Positions 8,901 to 17,430 of a stretch of 64,000 bases of DNA are shown piece by piece. The position numbers and the translations under genes were made by a program. Every line of letters begins with the position of its first letter. The stretch's first letter is position 1. The notes under the pieces are model-generated. The model had not been told where the DNA came from. It ran no database searches and worked only from the letters and a program-made list of their open reading frames with translations. Source of the stretch: Chloroflexota bacterium (GTDB lineage: Bacteria; Chloroflexota; UBA11872; VXNJ01); NCBI GenBank assembly GCA_026707405.1, contig JAPOWW010000009.1:62001-126000 (forward strand), read 5' to 3'.

Positions 8901-9568
8901 TCCGGATTGCGCCGTCGATCCTGGCGGCTGACTACACCCGGCTGGGTATACAGGCGGCGGAACTAGAAGGCGCTGGAGCCGACTTCATCCATTGCGACGT
9001 GATGGACGGCGCATTCGTTCCCGCGATTTCGTTTGGCGGCGGGGTTATTTCAGCCATCGCCAGCAGCTCTCCGGTGCCGCTGGACATCCACCTGATGGTC
9101 GAAAACCCGGCGAGGCAGGTACGCTTGCTCGCCGGGTTGAAACCGAAAATCATGACGTTTCACGTCGAGGCAGTCGAGGAACCCCTCGATCTGGCTCGTG
9201 AGATACGCTCGACCGGCGCGCTGGCAGGAGCGGCGATAAAGCCGAACACGCCGATCGAGCGGCTGCTGGAGCTACTGCCCGAGATCGACGTGGCGCTTGT
9301 GATGACGGTGGAGCCGGGCAAGGGCGGTCAGCCGTTCATGGAAGAGATGCTGCCGAGGATCGCGACAGTGGCGCGAGCGGTGTCCGAATCGGGTTTGGAG
9401 ACGCTGATCGAGGTCGATGGAGGCATCGACGCGAATACGATAGCGGCGGCTTCGGCGGCAGGGGCCAATGTCTTCGTCGCGGGCACTTCGGTTTTCGGCA
9501 ATCCGGGAGGGATCGCGGAGGCGGTCAAGAGGCTGCGCGCTCGCGCGCAGAAGGCGGCAGGCCCCTAG
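8897..9568 (+). CDS. rpe: ribulose-phosphate 3-epimerase
   Basis: The enzyme interconverts ribulose 5-phosphate and xylulose 5-phosphate in the pentose phosphate pathway. It is a 223-residue TIM barrel with the signature IAPSILAADYTRL at the N-terminus, HCDVMDGAFVP, DIHLMVENP and the phosphate-binding EVDGGIDANTI. The start GTG 8897 overlaps the rlmN stop (GTGA). Its stop overlaps, tail to tail, the stop of rpmB on the other strand. Rpe and RpmB are neighbours in the Bacillus cluster too, although not convergent there. Confidence 0.95.
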   Translation: MIRIAPSILAADYTRLGIQAAELEGAGADFIHCDVMDGAFVPAISFGGGVISAIASSSPVPLDIHLMVENPARQVRLLAGLKPKIMTFHVEAVEEPLDLAREIRSTGALAGAAIKPNTPIERLLELLPEIDVALVMTVEPGKGGQPFMEEMLPRIATVARAVSESGLETLIEVDGGIDANTIAAASAAGANVFVAGTSVFGNPGGIAEAVKRLRARAQKAAGP

Positions 9569-9780
9569 GCGGCCTTTTCGGTCTTGTAGAGGGTCCTCAA
9601 GCAGCGGGTGCAGATGTTCATAAGCCGCGTGCGGCCCTTAATGGTTACCCGTTTTCGCTGGACGTTGGCGCGCCACCATCGGGGTTTCTTGGGCGCGCGG
9701 AGCGCCCACTTGCCTGACGCCTGGTGGCGTATGTGCCGCCCGGCCTGACGGCCTTTGTTGCAGAGGTCGCAAGACGCCAC
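9565..9780 (-). CDS. rpmB: 50S ribosomal protein L28
   Basis: A 71-residue L28 of the zinc-binding type: CDLC near the N-terminus and CTRC near the C-terminus form a four-Cys site, with a basic RNA-binding core (KPRWWRANVQRKRVTIKG) between. The start is GTG 9780 with AGGAG upstream on the minus strand. It reads against its neighbours; the last bases are shared with the rpe stop, leaving no room for a terminator between the two. The short interval 9781-9893 must hold promoters for both rpmB and the divergent fakA-like gene; TATAAC at 9839-9844 is a weak -10 candidate for the latter. Confidence 0.93.
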   Translation of the reverse strand: MASCDLCNKGRQAGRHIRHQASGKWALRAPKKPRWWRANVQRKRVTIKGRTRLMNICTRCLRTLYKTEKAA

Positions 9781-9893
9781 TGGCTTAAAACTCCTAGAAT
9801 TTCTGGCAGAATACTAATCCGTAGGGACCAGTCGGCATTATAACAGCGCCGGCGATTGCCATCGGGTAGTCGAGAGTCGGGATCGGGGGATGA

Positions 9894-11549
9894 ATGTCTG
9901 AATCCAGTTCGGCGGAAATGCAACAAGCCTCGGTAGATACGGAGCCGCTGACCACTGGACGAGGGCTTCGAACCGGGCTTCAAGCCGGTCTCGACTGGCT
10001 GAGGGCCAACAGCGACGCCATCGATCGCCTAAATGTCTTTCCAGTACCGGACGGCGACACCGGGGCGAACATGGTCTTGACTTTCGAAGCCGCGCTCGAT
10101 GAGGTCAAAAACACGATCTCCGATTCGCTTTCGGACGTTGCCGGCGCAGCCGCGCGAGGGGCGCTGCTGGGGGCCAGGGGCAACTCCGGGGTCATCTTGT
10201 CGCAAATAGTGGGCGGCATGGCCAAGGGGCTACAGGGACTTTCCGAATGTAGCGCGTTGCAGTTCGCCAAGTCGCTGAACAAGGCCTCCGAGGTTGCCTA
10301 TGACGCGGTCTCGAAGCCGGTCGAGGGCACGATGTTGACGGTGATCCGGCACGCGGCGAGCGGGGCCATGGAGGCTGCGGAAGAGGAAGAATCAGTCGAG
10401 TCGGTAATCGCCCAGGCAACTGAATCGGCGGCAAAGTCGGTCGAAGACACGCCCAATCGTCTGGCGGTGCTGAAGGAAGCGGGCGTGGTGGACGCCGGCG
10501 GGCAGGGCGTCTTCATCATTCTCGAAGGACTTCTCAAGTACAGCCGCGGTGAGGAGATCGAGGGCGACATTGCGTTCGACCGGTCGGAAGAATCGTTTGC
10601 GGCTTTCGCGCAGGAGCATTCGGGCGACGAGCACGGTTTCTGTACGCAGTTCCTGATTCGGGGATCGGACCTGGATGTCCCGGCTACTCGAACCGCTCTC
10701 GAATCGATGGCTGACTGGGCGATCATCGTCGGCGACCCGGACCTGGTGCGGGTGCACCTGCACACAGAGCGGCCGGGTGACATCCTCAATTATGGAGTGA
10801 GGCTCGGCGAGCTGGACCGAATCAGCATCGAGAACATGGACTTGCAGCAGGTCGAACACTTCGCGGGGGTGGCCGCTCAGTCTGTGCCAGAGGTTGACGA
10901 TTCCAACCTGGTGGCGGTCACGATGGGTCAAGGGTTTCAGAATATATTCGCCAGCCTGAGGGCCCGTATAGTCCCCGGCGGACAGACGATGAATCCCAGC
11001 GCGGCGCAAATCCTGGAAGCGGTCGAGGCATGTCCGGGGGATGGCGTGGTCGTGCTGCCAAACAACTCCAACGTCGTACTGGCCGCCAAACAAGCCGCCG
11101 CCGAATCCGACAAGGACGTGGAAGTAGTCGAGACGGTGACCGTCCCGCATGGGATAGCGGCGGCGCTCGCATACAACCCGAACGGAGAACTATCCGGGAA
11201 CCGCGACAATATGACCGGAGCGCTTGACGGGGTTACGGTGCTGGAGATAACCAAGGCCGTTCGCGATTCGCAGGTGGGCGGTCTGGACGTGCGCGAGGGC
11301 GACTTCATCGGACTGCTCGACGGCAAGCTGAGGGCGAGCGGCGAGACGGTCGAAACGGTCCTGGGCGCACTCTATGAAGAGGTTGGGGATTTCGACGTTG
11401 AGCTGGCGACGATCTACCTGGGCGCGGGGCTGGAAGGGACCGACGCGGGTGTCGTGACGGAGACGCTTGAAGCCGCCTTCCCGGATGTTGAGTTCGAGAT
11501 TGCCGATGGAGGCCAGCCACACTACGACTACATCATCTCGCTCGAATAG
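9894..11549 (+). CDS. fakA: DAK2 domain fatty acid kinase-like protein (FakA/YloV)
   Basis: The 551-residue protein matches FakA/YloV in length and architecture. A DhaL/DAK2 nucleotide-binding domain lies at about 25-215, with VFPVPDGDTGANM and GARGNSGVILSQ carrying the Mg-ATP ligands. A middle domain and a C-terminal DegV-like region follow. FakA phosphorylates fatty acids carried by FakB proteins to make acyl-phosphate for phospholipid synthesis; no fakB is in the window. The start is ATG 9894, just after GGGGGA. It overlaps recG by 44 bases under the chosen recG start. The fakA-recG pair is conserved in Gram-positive bacteria. Confidence 0.88.
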   Translation: MSESSSAEMQQASVDTEPLTTGRGLRTGLQAGLDWLRANSDAIDRLNVFPVPDGDTGANMVLTFEAALDEVKNTISDSLSDVAGAAARGALLGARGNSGVILSQIVGGMAKGLQGLSECSALQFAKSLNKASEVAYDAVSKPVEGTMLTVIRHAASGAMEAAEEEESVESVIAQATESAAKSVEDTPNRLAVLKEAGVVDAGGQGVFIILEGLLKYSRGEEIEGDIAFDRSEESFAAFAQEHSGDEHGFCTQFLIRGSDLDVPATRTALESMADWAIIVGDPDLVRVHLHTERPGDILNYGVRLGELDRISIENMDLQQVEHFAGVAAQSVPEVDDSNLVAVTMGQGFQNIFASLRARIVPGGQTMNPSAAQILEAVEACPGDGVVVLPNNSNVVLAAKQAAAESDKDVEVVETVTVPHGIAAALAYNPNGELSGNRDNMTGALDGVTVLEITKAVRDSQVGGLDVREGDFIGLLDGKLRASGETVETVLGALYEEVGDFDVELATIYLGAGLEGTDAGVVTETLEAAFPDVEFEIADGGQPHYDYIISLE

Positions 11550-13899
11550 CGACGACCTGACTTCCAAACTCAAGGTCCTTGCGCGTGTCCTCGACGCGGA
11601 ACGAGAGCGAGGTTTCCCCGACCGGGCGGTAATGGGCGGTCTCGGCAGGTTCATTGCCGGACTGATTTCCAGCGACGCCGGCGGAACACTTTCGCCGGAA
11701 GTCAAAGCGCTCGAAGCTTATGAAGGCATGGACGCTTCGACCAGGGCGGCGGCCGTAGCCGAGGCGATGCAAAGCCTGGGGGAGCGCACCGAGCGGCCCG
11801 AGCGGGCGGCTCCTCGACGGAAGAAAAAGCGAGCGTCCGGCGTCGGCCTAGAATCGCCCGTAACGGACCTGTTTAGGGTTGGGCCGCAGTACGAAAAGCT
11901 GCTTGAGAAGCTCGGCATCGGCACCTATCGAGACATGCTTTTCCATTTTCCGCGCAGATATCTCGATAGATCGACGTTCACTCCCATAGCCGATGTTGAG
12001 CCGGGAGATGCCGTCAACGTGATCGCCGACGTTATCGAGGTTGTCAGCCGGAAGTCGCCACAGCGGCGATTCACGCTTACGGAGGCGCTGCTCAGCGATG
12101 AGTCGGGGGACATCAAGGCGATCTGGTTCAACCAGCCTTACGTCGCCAAAAACCTTCGAAACAAGAAGGGAGTCGCGTTTTTCGGACGGGCGGCGTGGGG
12201 AGATCTAGGCCCCGAAATGCGAGCGCCCGAATACGAGCTGGACCTGGGACGGTCGCTGCATTCAGGACGCCAGGTGCCCGTGTACCGGAGCACCGGCAAG
12301 CTATCGCAAAAGCTTCTGCGGCTCTGGGCATCACAAGCGGTCGAGGCGTGCGCGGCGCTGGTTGACGAGTTTCTGCCCGAGCGGATTCTGGAATCGGCGG
12401 GGTTGATCGGCATCGAGGAAGCGCTCCGGTCGATCCACTTTCCAGATACCCCGGAAGACGCCGTCCGGGCGGTGAAGCGCCTGGCGTTCGACGAGCTGTT
12501 TCTTCTCCAACTGGGCGTGCTGGAAAGGCGCAGAGACTGGCGTGAGGGCAGCCCGGGCAAGGCCGTAACGGTAGAGCGTGACGACGTGCGGAGTTTCGTT
12601 CGTTCCTTGGGATTTGCGCTAACCGGCGATCAAAAGCAGGCGGTGGCGGACATTCTCGACGACATCGAACGTCCAATCGCGATGAACCGGCTGCTCCAAG
12701 GGGACGTTGGATCAGGCAAGACGGTGGTGGCCGCCGCAGCGCTGCTGGCGGCGGCGCTGGCCGGCGCGCAGTCGGCGTTCATGGCTCCCACGCAGATCCT
12801 GGCTGAGCAGCATTTTCAGACTTTGACCGACCTCATGTCTTCTTATGGCTTCGAGGCCGCGCTGATAACGGGGGCGCTGACCAAGGCCAGGCGTCGGAAG
12901 GCTTGGGAGAGGGTCGAGAATGGCGAAGTGCAAATCGTGGTCGGAACGCACGCACTGATCGCCGATGAGGGGAGATTTCGCGATCTAAACCTCGTCATCG
13001 TGGACGAGCAGCACCGCTTCGGAGTCCATCAGCGGGCACGGCTGCGAGGCAAGGGATTCAATCCGCACATGCTGGTTATGACCGCCACACCCATACCGCG
13101 AACGCTGGCGTTGACACTGTACGGCGATCTTGACATAACCCGAATAAGCGAAATGCCGCCGGGGCGTATTCCCGTAAAGACGGCCCTCATCTCGCCGGAG
13201 ACGCGGGCGAAGGCTTACAGATTCGTGCGAGGACAGCTTGCCGCAGGATGGCAGGCGTTTGCGGTTTATCCGGTGATCGACGAGTCGGAGACTCTCCAAG
13301 TCAGGGCGGCCGAGCGCGAGTTCGAAAGGCTGCGCGAGGAGGTTTTTCCGGAATTCGGGGACGGAATAGCGCTGCTGCACGGGCGGATGAGCAACAAGAG
13401 GAAGACCGAGACGATGATTCGTCTCAGGAACGGCGAAATCAAACTGCTGGTCAGCACGGCGCTGGTGGAGGTTGGGGTCGACGTGCCGAACGCGACGGTG
13501 ATGATTATCGAGGGGGCCGAGCGGTTCGGCCTGGCGCAGCTGCACCAGTTTCGAGGACGCGTGGGGCGCAGCGATCAGCAGAGCTATTGCCTGCTGTTCA
13601 GCGACTCGACCGACGCCGCCGAAAACGAGCGGCTGCGGGCGATGACGCGCTCGGGCGATGGATTCGCGCTGGCTGAAAAGGACCTGGAAATAAGGGGTCC
13701 AGGGGAGATTCTGGGCTCGCGGCAGAGCGGGCTGCCGGTGCTGAAGGTGGCGAGCCTGTCGGACGTCGACACGCTGGAGCTTGCCCGCCGGGAGGCGGTG
13801 GCGCTGTTCAAACGGGACGGTTATCTGAAGGACCCGGAAAACACAGGCGTGGCGGAACGGCTGGCGGATTTCTGGGACAGCCTGGCCGAGCTTTCGTGA
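11506..13899 (+). CDS. recG: ATP-dependent DNA helicase RecG
   Basis: RecG regresses stalled forks and processes branched recombination intermediates. After an N-terminal helical extension (about 110 residues, ending in a basic stretch), the wedge/OB domain begins near VTDLFRVGPQYEKL. Helicase motifs follow: LLQGDVGSGKTVVAAA (about 399), VDEQHRFGVHQR (about 498), MTATPIPRTLA and QFRGRVGRSDQQ. With ATG 11506 the product has 797 residues. A TTG at 11467 is also open, but the ATG is preferred. The start lies within the end of the fakA-like gene, suggesting coupling. Confidence 0.94.
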   Translation: MEASHTTTTSSRSNSDDLTSKLKVLARVLDAERERGFPDRAVMGGLGRFIAGLISSDAGGTLSPEVKALEAYEGMDASTRAAAVAEAMQSLGERTERPERAAPRRKKKRASGVGLESPVTDLFRVGPQYEKLLEKLGIGTYRDMLFHFPRRYLDRSTFTPIADVEPGDAVNVIADVIEVVSRKSPQRRFTLTEALLSDESGDIKAIWFNQPYVAKNLRNKKGVAFFGRAAWGDLGPEMRAPEYELDLGRSLHSGRQVPVYRSTGKLSQKLLRLWASQAVEACAALVDEFLPERILESAGLIGIEEALRSIHFPDTPEDAVRAVKRLAFDELFLLQLGVLERRRDWREGSPGKAVTVERDDVRSFVRSLGFALTGDQKQAVADILDDIERPIAMNRLLQGDVGSGKTVVAAAALLAAALAGAQSAFMAPTQILAEQHFQTLTDLMSSYGFEAALITGALTKARRRKAWERVENGEVQIVVGTHALIADEGRFRDLNLVIVDEQHRFGVHQRARLRGKGFNPHMLVMTATPIPRTLALTLYGDLDITRISEMPPGRIPVKTALISPETRAKAYRFVRGQLAAGWQAFAVYPVIDESETLQVRAAEREFERLREEVFPEFGDGIALLHGRMSNKRKTETMIRLRNGEIKLLVSTALVEVGVDVPNATVMIIEGAERFGLAQLHQFRGRVGRSDQQSYCLLFSDSTDAAENERLRAMTRSGDGFALAEKDLEIRGPGEILGSRQSGLPVLKVASLSDVDTLELARREAVALFKRDGYLKDPENTGVAERLADFWDSLAELS

Positions 13900-13917
13900 A
13901 CGAGAAGCGAGGATAGC

Positions 13918-14487
13918 TTGCCGGGCCGCGGGGTCCGCGTGACGGCGGGGTCGGCGCGCGGCAGGATGCTGAGGATTCCGAGACGTTCAGTCACCCGCCC
14001 GACCTCGGCAAAGCTGCGGGAGGCGATATTTGCGTCGCTCGGCGGTTTTTGGTTCGAGACGGTGGCCGATCTGTTCGCGGGGAGCGGCATCCTTGGGATC
14101 GAGGCCCTGAGCAGGGGCGCGAGCTTGGGCACGTTCGTCGAGTCGAACCGAGCGGCCGCTTCGATAATCCGCGCGAACCTGGAGAAGTCGGGATTTACCG
14201 ACCGGTCGGAGGTCGTCGCGCGGCCGGTCGAGGCGTTCTTGCGGTCGGGCGACAGCGTGTTCGATCTAGTGCTGGCAGATCCGCCTTATGAGCATGCCGA
14301 CCTCGACGGGTTGGTCGCGTGCGTTTCCGCGAGACTGGCGTCGGAGGGCGGGGTTCTGGTGCTGGAGCACGCATCGCGCCGCTCGCCGCCCGCCGCAGCC
14401 AACGGGTTGGCGCTATCAAAGACGCGCACTCACGGGGACTCGGCGTTCAGCGTCTATGTCAGGGTTTCCGGCGACGATTCCAACTGA
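13918..14487 (+). CDS. rsmD: 16S rRNA (guanine-966-N2)-methyltransferase
   Basis: RsmD methylates G966 of 16S rRNA. The 189-residue protein shows the SAM site DLFAGSGILGIEALSRGA (about 45-62) and the catalytic motif LADPPY near residue 121. The N-terminus GVRVTAGSARGRML is typical of the family. The start is TTG 13918. In many bacteria coaD follows directly; here coaD lies 8.7 kb downstream with a separate gene set in between. Confidence 0.92.
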   Translation: MPGRGVRVTAGSARGRMLRIPRRSVTRPTSAKLREAIFASLGGFWFETVADLFAGSGILGIEALSRGASLGTFVESNRAAASIIRANLEKSGFTDRSEVVARPVEAFLRSGDSVFDLVLADPPYEHADLDGLVACVSARLASEGGVLVLEHASRRSPPAAANGLALSKTRTHGDSAFSVYVRVSGDDSN

Positions 14488-14701
14488 GCCAGATCAGCTT
14501 TGGCTGCCCGATGCGAGAACTCGAGCTCGAAATCGGTGAGCTATTTCCCGATGGCGATGCCGGCCGCCATCACAATTCCGTGAAGAGGATAGTTATGCCG
14601 TGACAGACGCATAACTAAATTCGTCGATTTGCGACACGGCGCGTCGTTTTTGTTACACTTCTACCGCCGTTACGTTTGTATGAATTGACTACATAGAGCT
14701 T

Positions 14702-14840
14702 GCCGTGTGAGGGCGGGCGATTTGTCAGGCCCTCCACGGCTTTATGTGGTCTCGTAACGGCAGAGTTACCCGCCTAAGGGGGGCCGCCTAAACGGCGGTG
14801 TTACCCACCTTAGGGGGTCCACAAATGAGCAGAGCCTGAA
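14702..14840 (+). ncRNA. candidate structured 5' leader RNA (unidentified)
   Basis: In the gap before the Ig-like gene three helices can be drawn. Helix 1: GCCGTG-T-GAGGGC (14702-14714) with GCCCTC-CACGGC (14729-14740), one bulged T. Helix 2: GTAAC (14754-14758) with GTTAC (14765-14769). Helix 3: CCTAAGG (14773-14779) with CCTTAGG (14808-14814), continued by GGG/CCC, enclosing the hairpin CCGCC-TAAAC-GGCGG (14784-14798). The helices are followed by a terminator hairpin and then the gene, an arrangement like an attenuator or riboswitch. The fold does not match a class I can name. A sigma70-like TTGCGA and TACACT pair near 14626-14655 has 19-base spacing and is weak. Confidence 0.4.
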
Positions 14841-14845
14841 TCCAG

Positions 14846-14877
14846 CCGACTGTCGTCGACAGTCGGTTTTTCCTTTT
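14846..14877 (+). terminator. intrinsic terminator or attenuator
   Basis: CCGACTGT (14846-14853) pairs with ACAGTCGG (14859-14866) around a 5-base loop, followed by TTTTTCCTTTT. This is a good rho-independent terminator about 110 bases upstream of the Ig-like gene. It may end a small RNA or act as an attenuator governed by the preceding fold. Confidence 0.65.
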
Positions 14878-14988
14878 CCCGGACGGAGTTCCTCTGTCCC
14901 GTATTTAGAAGGCCCGCCACACAGGTGGCTATTGCTATGGATTGCAGCTGCCGTGGGTTACCGGCCGCTAGCAGCAACGGAGGTTGCA

Positions 14989-16641
14989 TTGATTAAGCGA
15001 AGTGTCATAGCCGTCATGAGCGCCGTGCTCTTGGTGGCGCTCACGGTGGGGGGCGCTCTCGCGGACCACCCCGCCAACGACGGGCAGCGGTTTTCCGACC
15101 AGCCGCCCGAAGTCCAGGCGCTGTATGCGGCCGTTCACGGCGCCAACGCCGACGCGCAGTGGGTCATCGACCACAACGCCGCGATAGGGCAGCCGACGCC
15201 AGCGCCGTCAGGACCAACGGCGGTTGACCGCTCCAGCGACGACTGGCTGAGAGTCAATCACGTGGCCTGGCATCGCAGCGGCGACCTTGAGCTGGCGGCT
15301 CGGATCGCCGACAGCGTGATCATGCGAGGCACCGTTGAAGAGTTCCTGGCCGGAACAGACATGGGCGTGCTGTACGGCTACGTCCCGCCCGCGGCTCCCG
15401 CACCCAGAGCACCCTCCGGTGGCGGTGGCGGTGGCGGTGGCGGCGGCGGCACACCGAGCGGCGATGGTGGTGCGCCAGCACCCGCACCGGCCGCTCCAGC
15501 AGTGTTCACGTGGGCCAGTCCCCAGAACCAGATCTGGTTCGTGGGCGAGGTCGTGGATCTCACCCTGCCGGTCGCGCCGGGCGCGGATGACACGACGACG
15601 TACGCGCTGACCGGGACCATCCCCGATGGACTCAGCTTCGATGCGGACGCCAGGAAGCTGGGCGGCCTAACAACAGCCGCGGCTCCCAGCGCTACGCTCA
15701 CCCTGACCGCGACTACGTCGTCAGTCAACCAGGTCAACACTCTTGAGTTTGACGTCGTGGTGTATGACGCGGACACGTCGCCGATGTTCGCTGCCGATTA
15801 CAGCATCGATGACATCACGTTGGACGTGGACGCCACCGCTACCAGTGGCTTGGCGCAGACCGCCTTTGCCGACGTGGCTTCGGGCGGCAACGGCACCATT
15901 ACCTACAGCCTCAGTCCCGATGTCGGCTGGGTCTCGTTCGACGCCAGTTCCAAAGTGCTGACCGTGACGGTGACCAGCGCGCAGAGCGCCACGTTCACCT
16001 ACACCGCGACGGACCACGATGGCGACTCGGACTCGGTCACCTTTATGGTCACGGTGAGGCCTGCGGTCGAGGACGTGGATCCGACTTTCGGCACCACCAC
16101 GATCGAGGACGTTACTCTCTTGCAGGTCACGGGCGTTCACAGAATGACCTTGCCAGAGGCCACGGGTGGCAACGGCGACCTGACGTACACGTTGGCGCCT
16201 ACTTCCGGCACCGCAGCCTGGGTGACGTTCAATGCGGCCACCAGGGAGGCGACCATCTCGCGGACCGGGCCGCAAACCGCAACCGAGTTCACCTACACGG
16301 CGACGGACGAGGACGGTAATAATCCGGCCACGCTGACGTTCGAGATCACGATCGAGGAGGACACAACTCCAACGCTTAGTCAGGCCGACATTGCCACCGG
16401 CACGCTGACGGTTGGTGTTCCAGTGTCGGTGCAGTTGGCTGAAGCCACTGGCGGCAACGCTCCGTTGGAGTACTCGGTCCAGAATCTGCCCGACGGCATG
16501 AGCTTCAACAGCGCAAACCGTTATCTGGGTGGCACGCCCACGACAGCCGGCACGACCACGGTCACGTACACCGTCACGGACAACGATGGTGACAGTGTCA
16601 GCGACACGTTCGATATCACGATTGACGCCGCAGGCGGCTAA
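14989..16641 (+). CDS. secreted protein with Ig-like (He_PIG/cadherin-like) repeats
   Basis: The frame is open from 14932, but GGAGG at 14979-14983 lies 5 nt before TTG 14989. Starting there gives a clean signal peptide: basic KR, a hydrophobic core and a likely ALA-D cleavage site. The 550-residue product has an N-terminal helical region (about 30-140), a linker of ten or more glycines followed by Pro/Ala-rich sequence (about 150-175), and about four Ig-like repeats of 90-95 residues. Repeat marks are IPDGLSFDADARKLGG, ATGGNGDLTYTL and NLPDGMSFNSANRYLGG, each ending near a YTATD- or YTVTD-like strand. No sortase motif or membrane anchor is seen at the C-terminus. It is probably an exported adhesion or surface protein; no enzyme domain is visible. 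Confidence 0.8.
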   Translation: MIKRSVIAVMSAVLLVALTVGGALADHPANDGQRFSDQPPEVQALYAAVHGANADAQWVIDHNAAIGQPTPAPSGPTAVDRSSDDWLRVNHVAWHRSGDLELAARIADSVIMRGTVEEFLAGTDMGVLYGYVPPAAPAPRAPSGGGGGGGGGGGTPSGDGGAPAPAPAAPAVFTWASPQNQIWFVGEVVDLTLPVAPGADDTTTYALTGTIPDGLSFDADARKLGGLTTAAAPSATLTLTATTSSVNQVNTLEFDVVVYDADTSPMFAADYSIDDITLDVDATATSGLAQTAFADVASGGNGTITYSLSPDVGWVSFDASSKVLTVTVTSAQSATFTYTATDHDGDSDSVTFMVTVRPAVEDVDPTFGTTTIEDVTLLQVTGVHRMTLPEATGGNGDLTYTLAPTSGTAAWVTFNAATREATISRTGPQTATEFTYTATDEDGNNPATLTFEITIEEDTTPTLSQADIATGTLTVGVPVSVQLAEATGGNAPLEYSVQNLPDGMSFNSANRYLGGTPTTAGTTTVTYTVTDNDGDSVSDTFDITIDAAGG

Positions 16642-16661
16642 AGGAGGTTTCTAGCTAACGC

Positions 16662-16700
16662 GAGGCCCCGGCCAGGGTTCCCTGGCCGGGGCCTCTCTAT
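16662..16700 (+). terminator. strong GC-rich hairpin after the Ig-like gene
   Basis: GAGGCCCCGGCCAGGG (16662-16677) and its perfect complement (16680-16695) form a 16-bp stem with a two-base loop (larger once sterically adjusted), followed by the short pyrimidine tract TCTATTTCCC. It sits 20 bases after the stop of the Ig-like gene and 10 bases before the Shine-Dalgarno of the next small ORF. The T-run is weak, so it may terminate, protect a 3' end, or belong to the stem-loop series described for 17005-17391. Confidence 0.6.
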
Positions 16701-16719
16701 TTCCCTAAGGAGGTGCGGA

Positions 16720-16887
16720 GTGATCGAGACGATGCTCACTTTGGCCGCCGTGGTCGTGATCGTGATTGTCGCGATGATCGGCGCGTTCTTCGCGGCGGCG
16801 ATGATCATCGGCATGATTTCGCTGGCGCTGACGGTGCTTGAGAGGCTGTCGGCGGTCACTCAGCGATACGTTACGAGGAGCGGATGA
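16720..16887 (+). CDS. small membrane peptide, 55 aa
   Basis: TAAGGAGGTG (16706-16715), a perfect complement of the 16S 3' end, lies just before GTG 16720. The 55-residue product has a long hydrophobic helix (about residues 5-38, with LAAVVVIVIVAMIGAFFAAA) and a short polar, basic end. It is not recognised. The ribosome-binding site is among the best in the window, and the stop overlaps the start of the next tiny ORF (ATGA), both signs of real translation. The type is that of a single-pass membrane peptide; holin-like or type I toxin-like roles are possible but unsupported by homology. Confidence 0.55.
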   Translation: MIETMLTLAAVVVIVIVAMIGAFFAAAMIIGMISLALTVLERLSAVTQRYVTRSG

Positions 16888-16979
16888 CTGAAAAAGACCG
16901 CGATGCCCTCGGCCTGGTCGTCGCCGCCGTGCTGACCCTGAGTTTCGCAACCTGGTGGCTGTCGATGTGTATGGCCTGA
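16884..16979 (+). CDS. small membrane peptide, 31 aa
   Basis: ATG 16884 overlaps the stop of the preceding 55-residue ORF by four bases, with GAGGAG just upstream (16875-16880). The product is a charged N-terminus (MTEKDRDA) followed by one hydrophobic helix with Trp-Trp near the end. Coupled translation with the upstream peptide is implied. Short size keeps confidence low; the overlap and topology are the evidence. Confidence 0.45.
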   Translation: MTEKDRDALGLVVAAVLTLSFATWWLSMCMA

Positions 16980-17004
16980 ATATCGCTCCCACCCGACCGG
17001 CCGA

Positions 17005-17044
17005 GGGGCGGCGTGTGTCTTCCTCCCGGAGCGGACGCCGCCCC
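17005..17044. repeat. stem-loop repeat, copy 1
   Basis: GGGGCGGCGT (17005-17014) pairs perfectly with ACGCCGCCCC (17035-17044). It is preceded by GACCGGCCGA, shared in altered form with the other two copies, and outer GACC/GGTC bases may add pairs. Compare copies 2 and 3: the stem sequence changes but pairing is kept. Confidence 0.7.
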
Positions 17045-17059
17045 ACCCTGGTCAGCCGA

Positions 17060-17120
17060 GGGGCGGGGAGGTTCGCGATTAGCCTCGCCGCATGCGCCGA
17101 AACATGTGCCTCCCCGCCCC
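17060..17120. repeat. stem-loop repeat, copy 2
   Basis: GGGGCGGGGAGG (17060-17071) pairs perfectly over 12 bp with CCTCCCCGCCCC (17109-17120); the loop is 37 bases. Relative to copy 1 both arms have changed together. A Shine-Dalgarno sequence (TAAGGAGAG, 17138-17146) follows 17 bases later. Confidence 0.7.
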
Positions 17121-17151
17121 ACCTCCGCGTCAACCGGTAAGGAGAGTGTAG

Positions 17152-17299
17152 ATGCCCTTAGACCCGTTGTTATATGGCATCTCCGTAGGCGGTCATGACT
17201 CTCTCATTCATCGCCGTCGTAGTTCTGCTAACCGGCGAGCCGCGCCGCGATCAGGAAGACGTCGGTAGGGAACTGGAGCAGGGAACCGATGGCCGTTGA
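17152..17299 (+). CDS. one or two overlapping small ORFs after stem-loop 2
   Basis: Two short frames are possible. ATG 17152, 5 nt after TAAGGAGAG, opens a 38-residue product with a hydrophobic start and a very basic end (stop 17266-17268). ATG 17195, with a weaker AGGCGG, opens a 34-residue product (stop 17297-17299) with a short hydrophobic segment SFIAVVVLLTG and an acidic, charged tail. The second has the topology of the neighbouring membrane peptides; the first has the better ribosome-binding site. I cannot decide between them. Confidence 0.3.
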
Positions 17300-17332
17300 G
17301 CCGCTGTATCCCTCCCCATCTGACCAACCGAG

Positions 17333-17391
17333 GGGCGGGGTGTGCCTCTCTCGTATCGCTTTTGCGCCTCCCACGGCGGTACGCCCCGCCC
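17333..17391. repeat. stem-loop repeat, copy 3
   Basis: GGGCGGGGTGT (17333-17343) pairs with ACGCCCCGCCC (17381-17391) over 11 positions, one of them a G-U pair. The upstream flank GACCAACCGAG matches the flank of copy 1. A strong Shine-Dalgarno (AGGAGG) begins 30 bases after the stem, ahead of another small membrane peptide. Confidence 0.68.
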
Positions 17392-17430
17392 GACCACCCC
17401 CGGCCGAAACTTCTCTTTGCAGGAGGCGAA

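Noticed and set aside
14702-14840. Assignment of the leader to a cyclic-di-GMP or cobalamin riboswitch
   Set aside because: A GCCTAA motif recalls the first class, but the conserved cores of neither class can be placed; left as unidentified.
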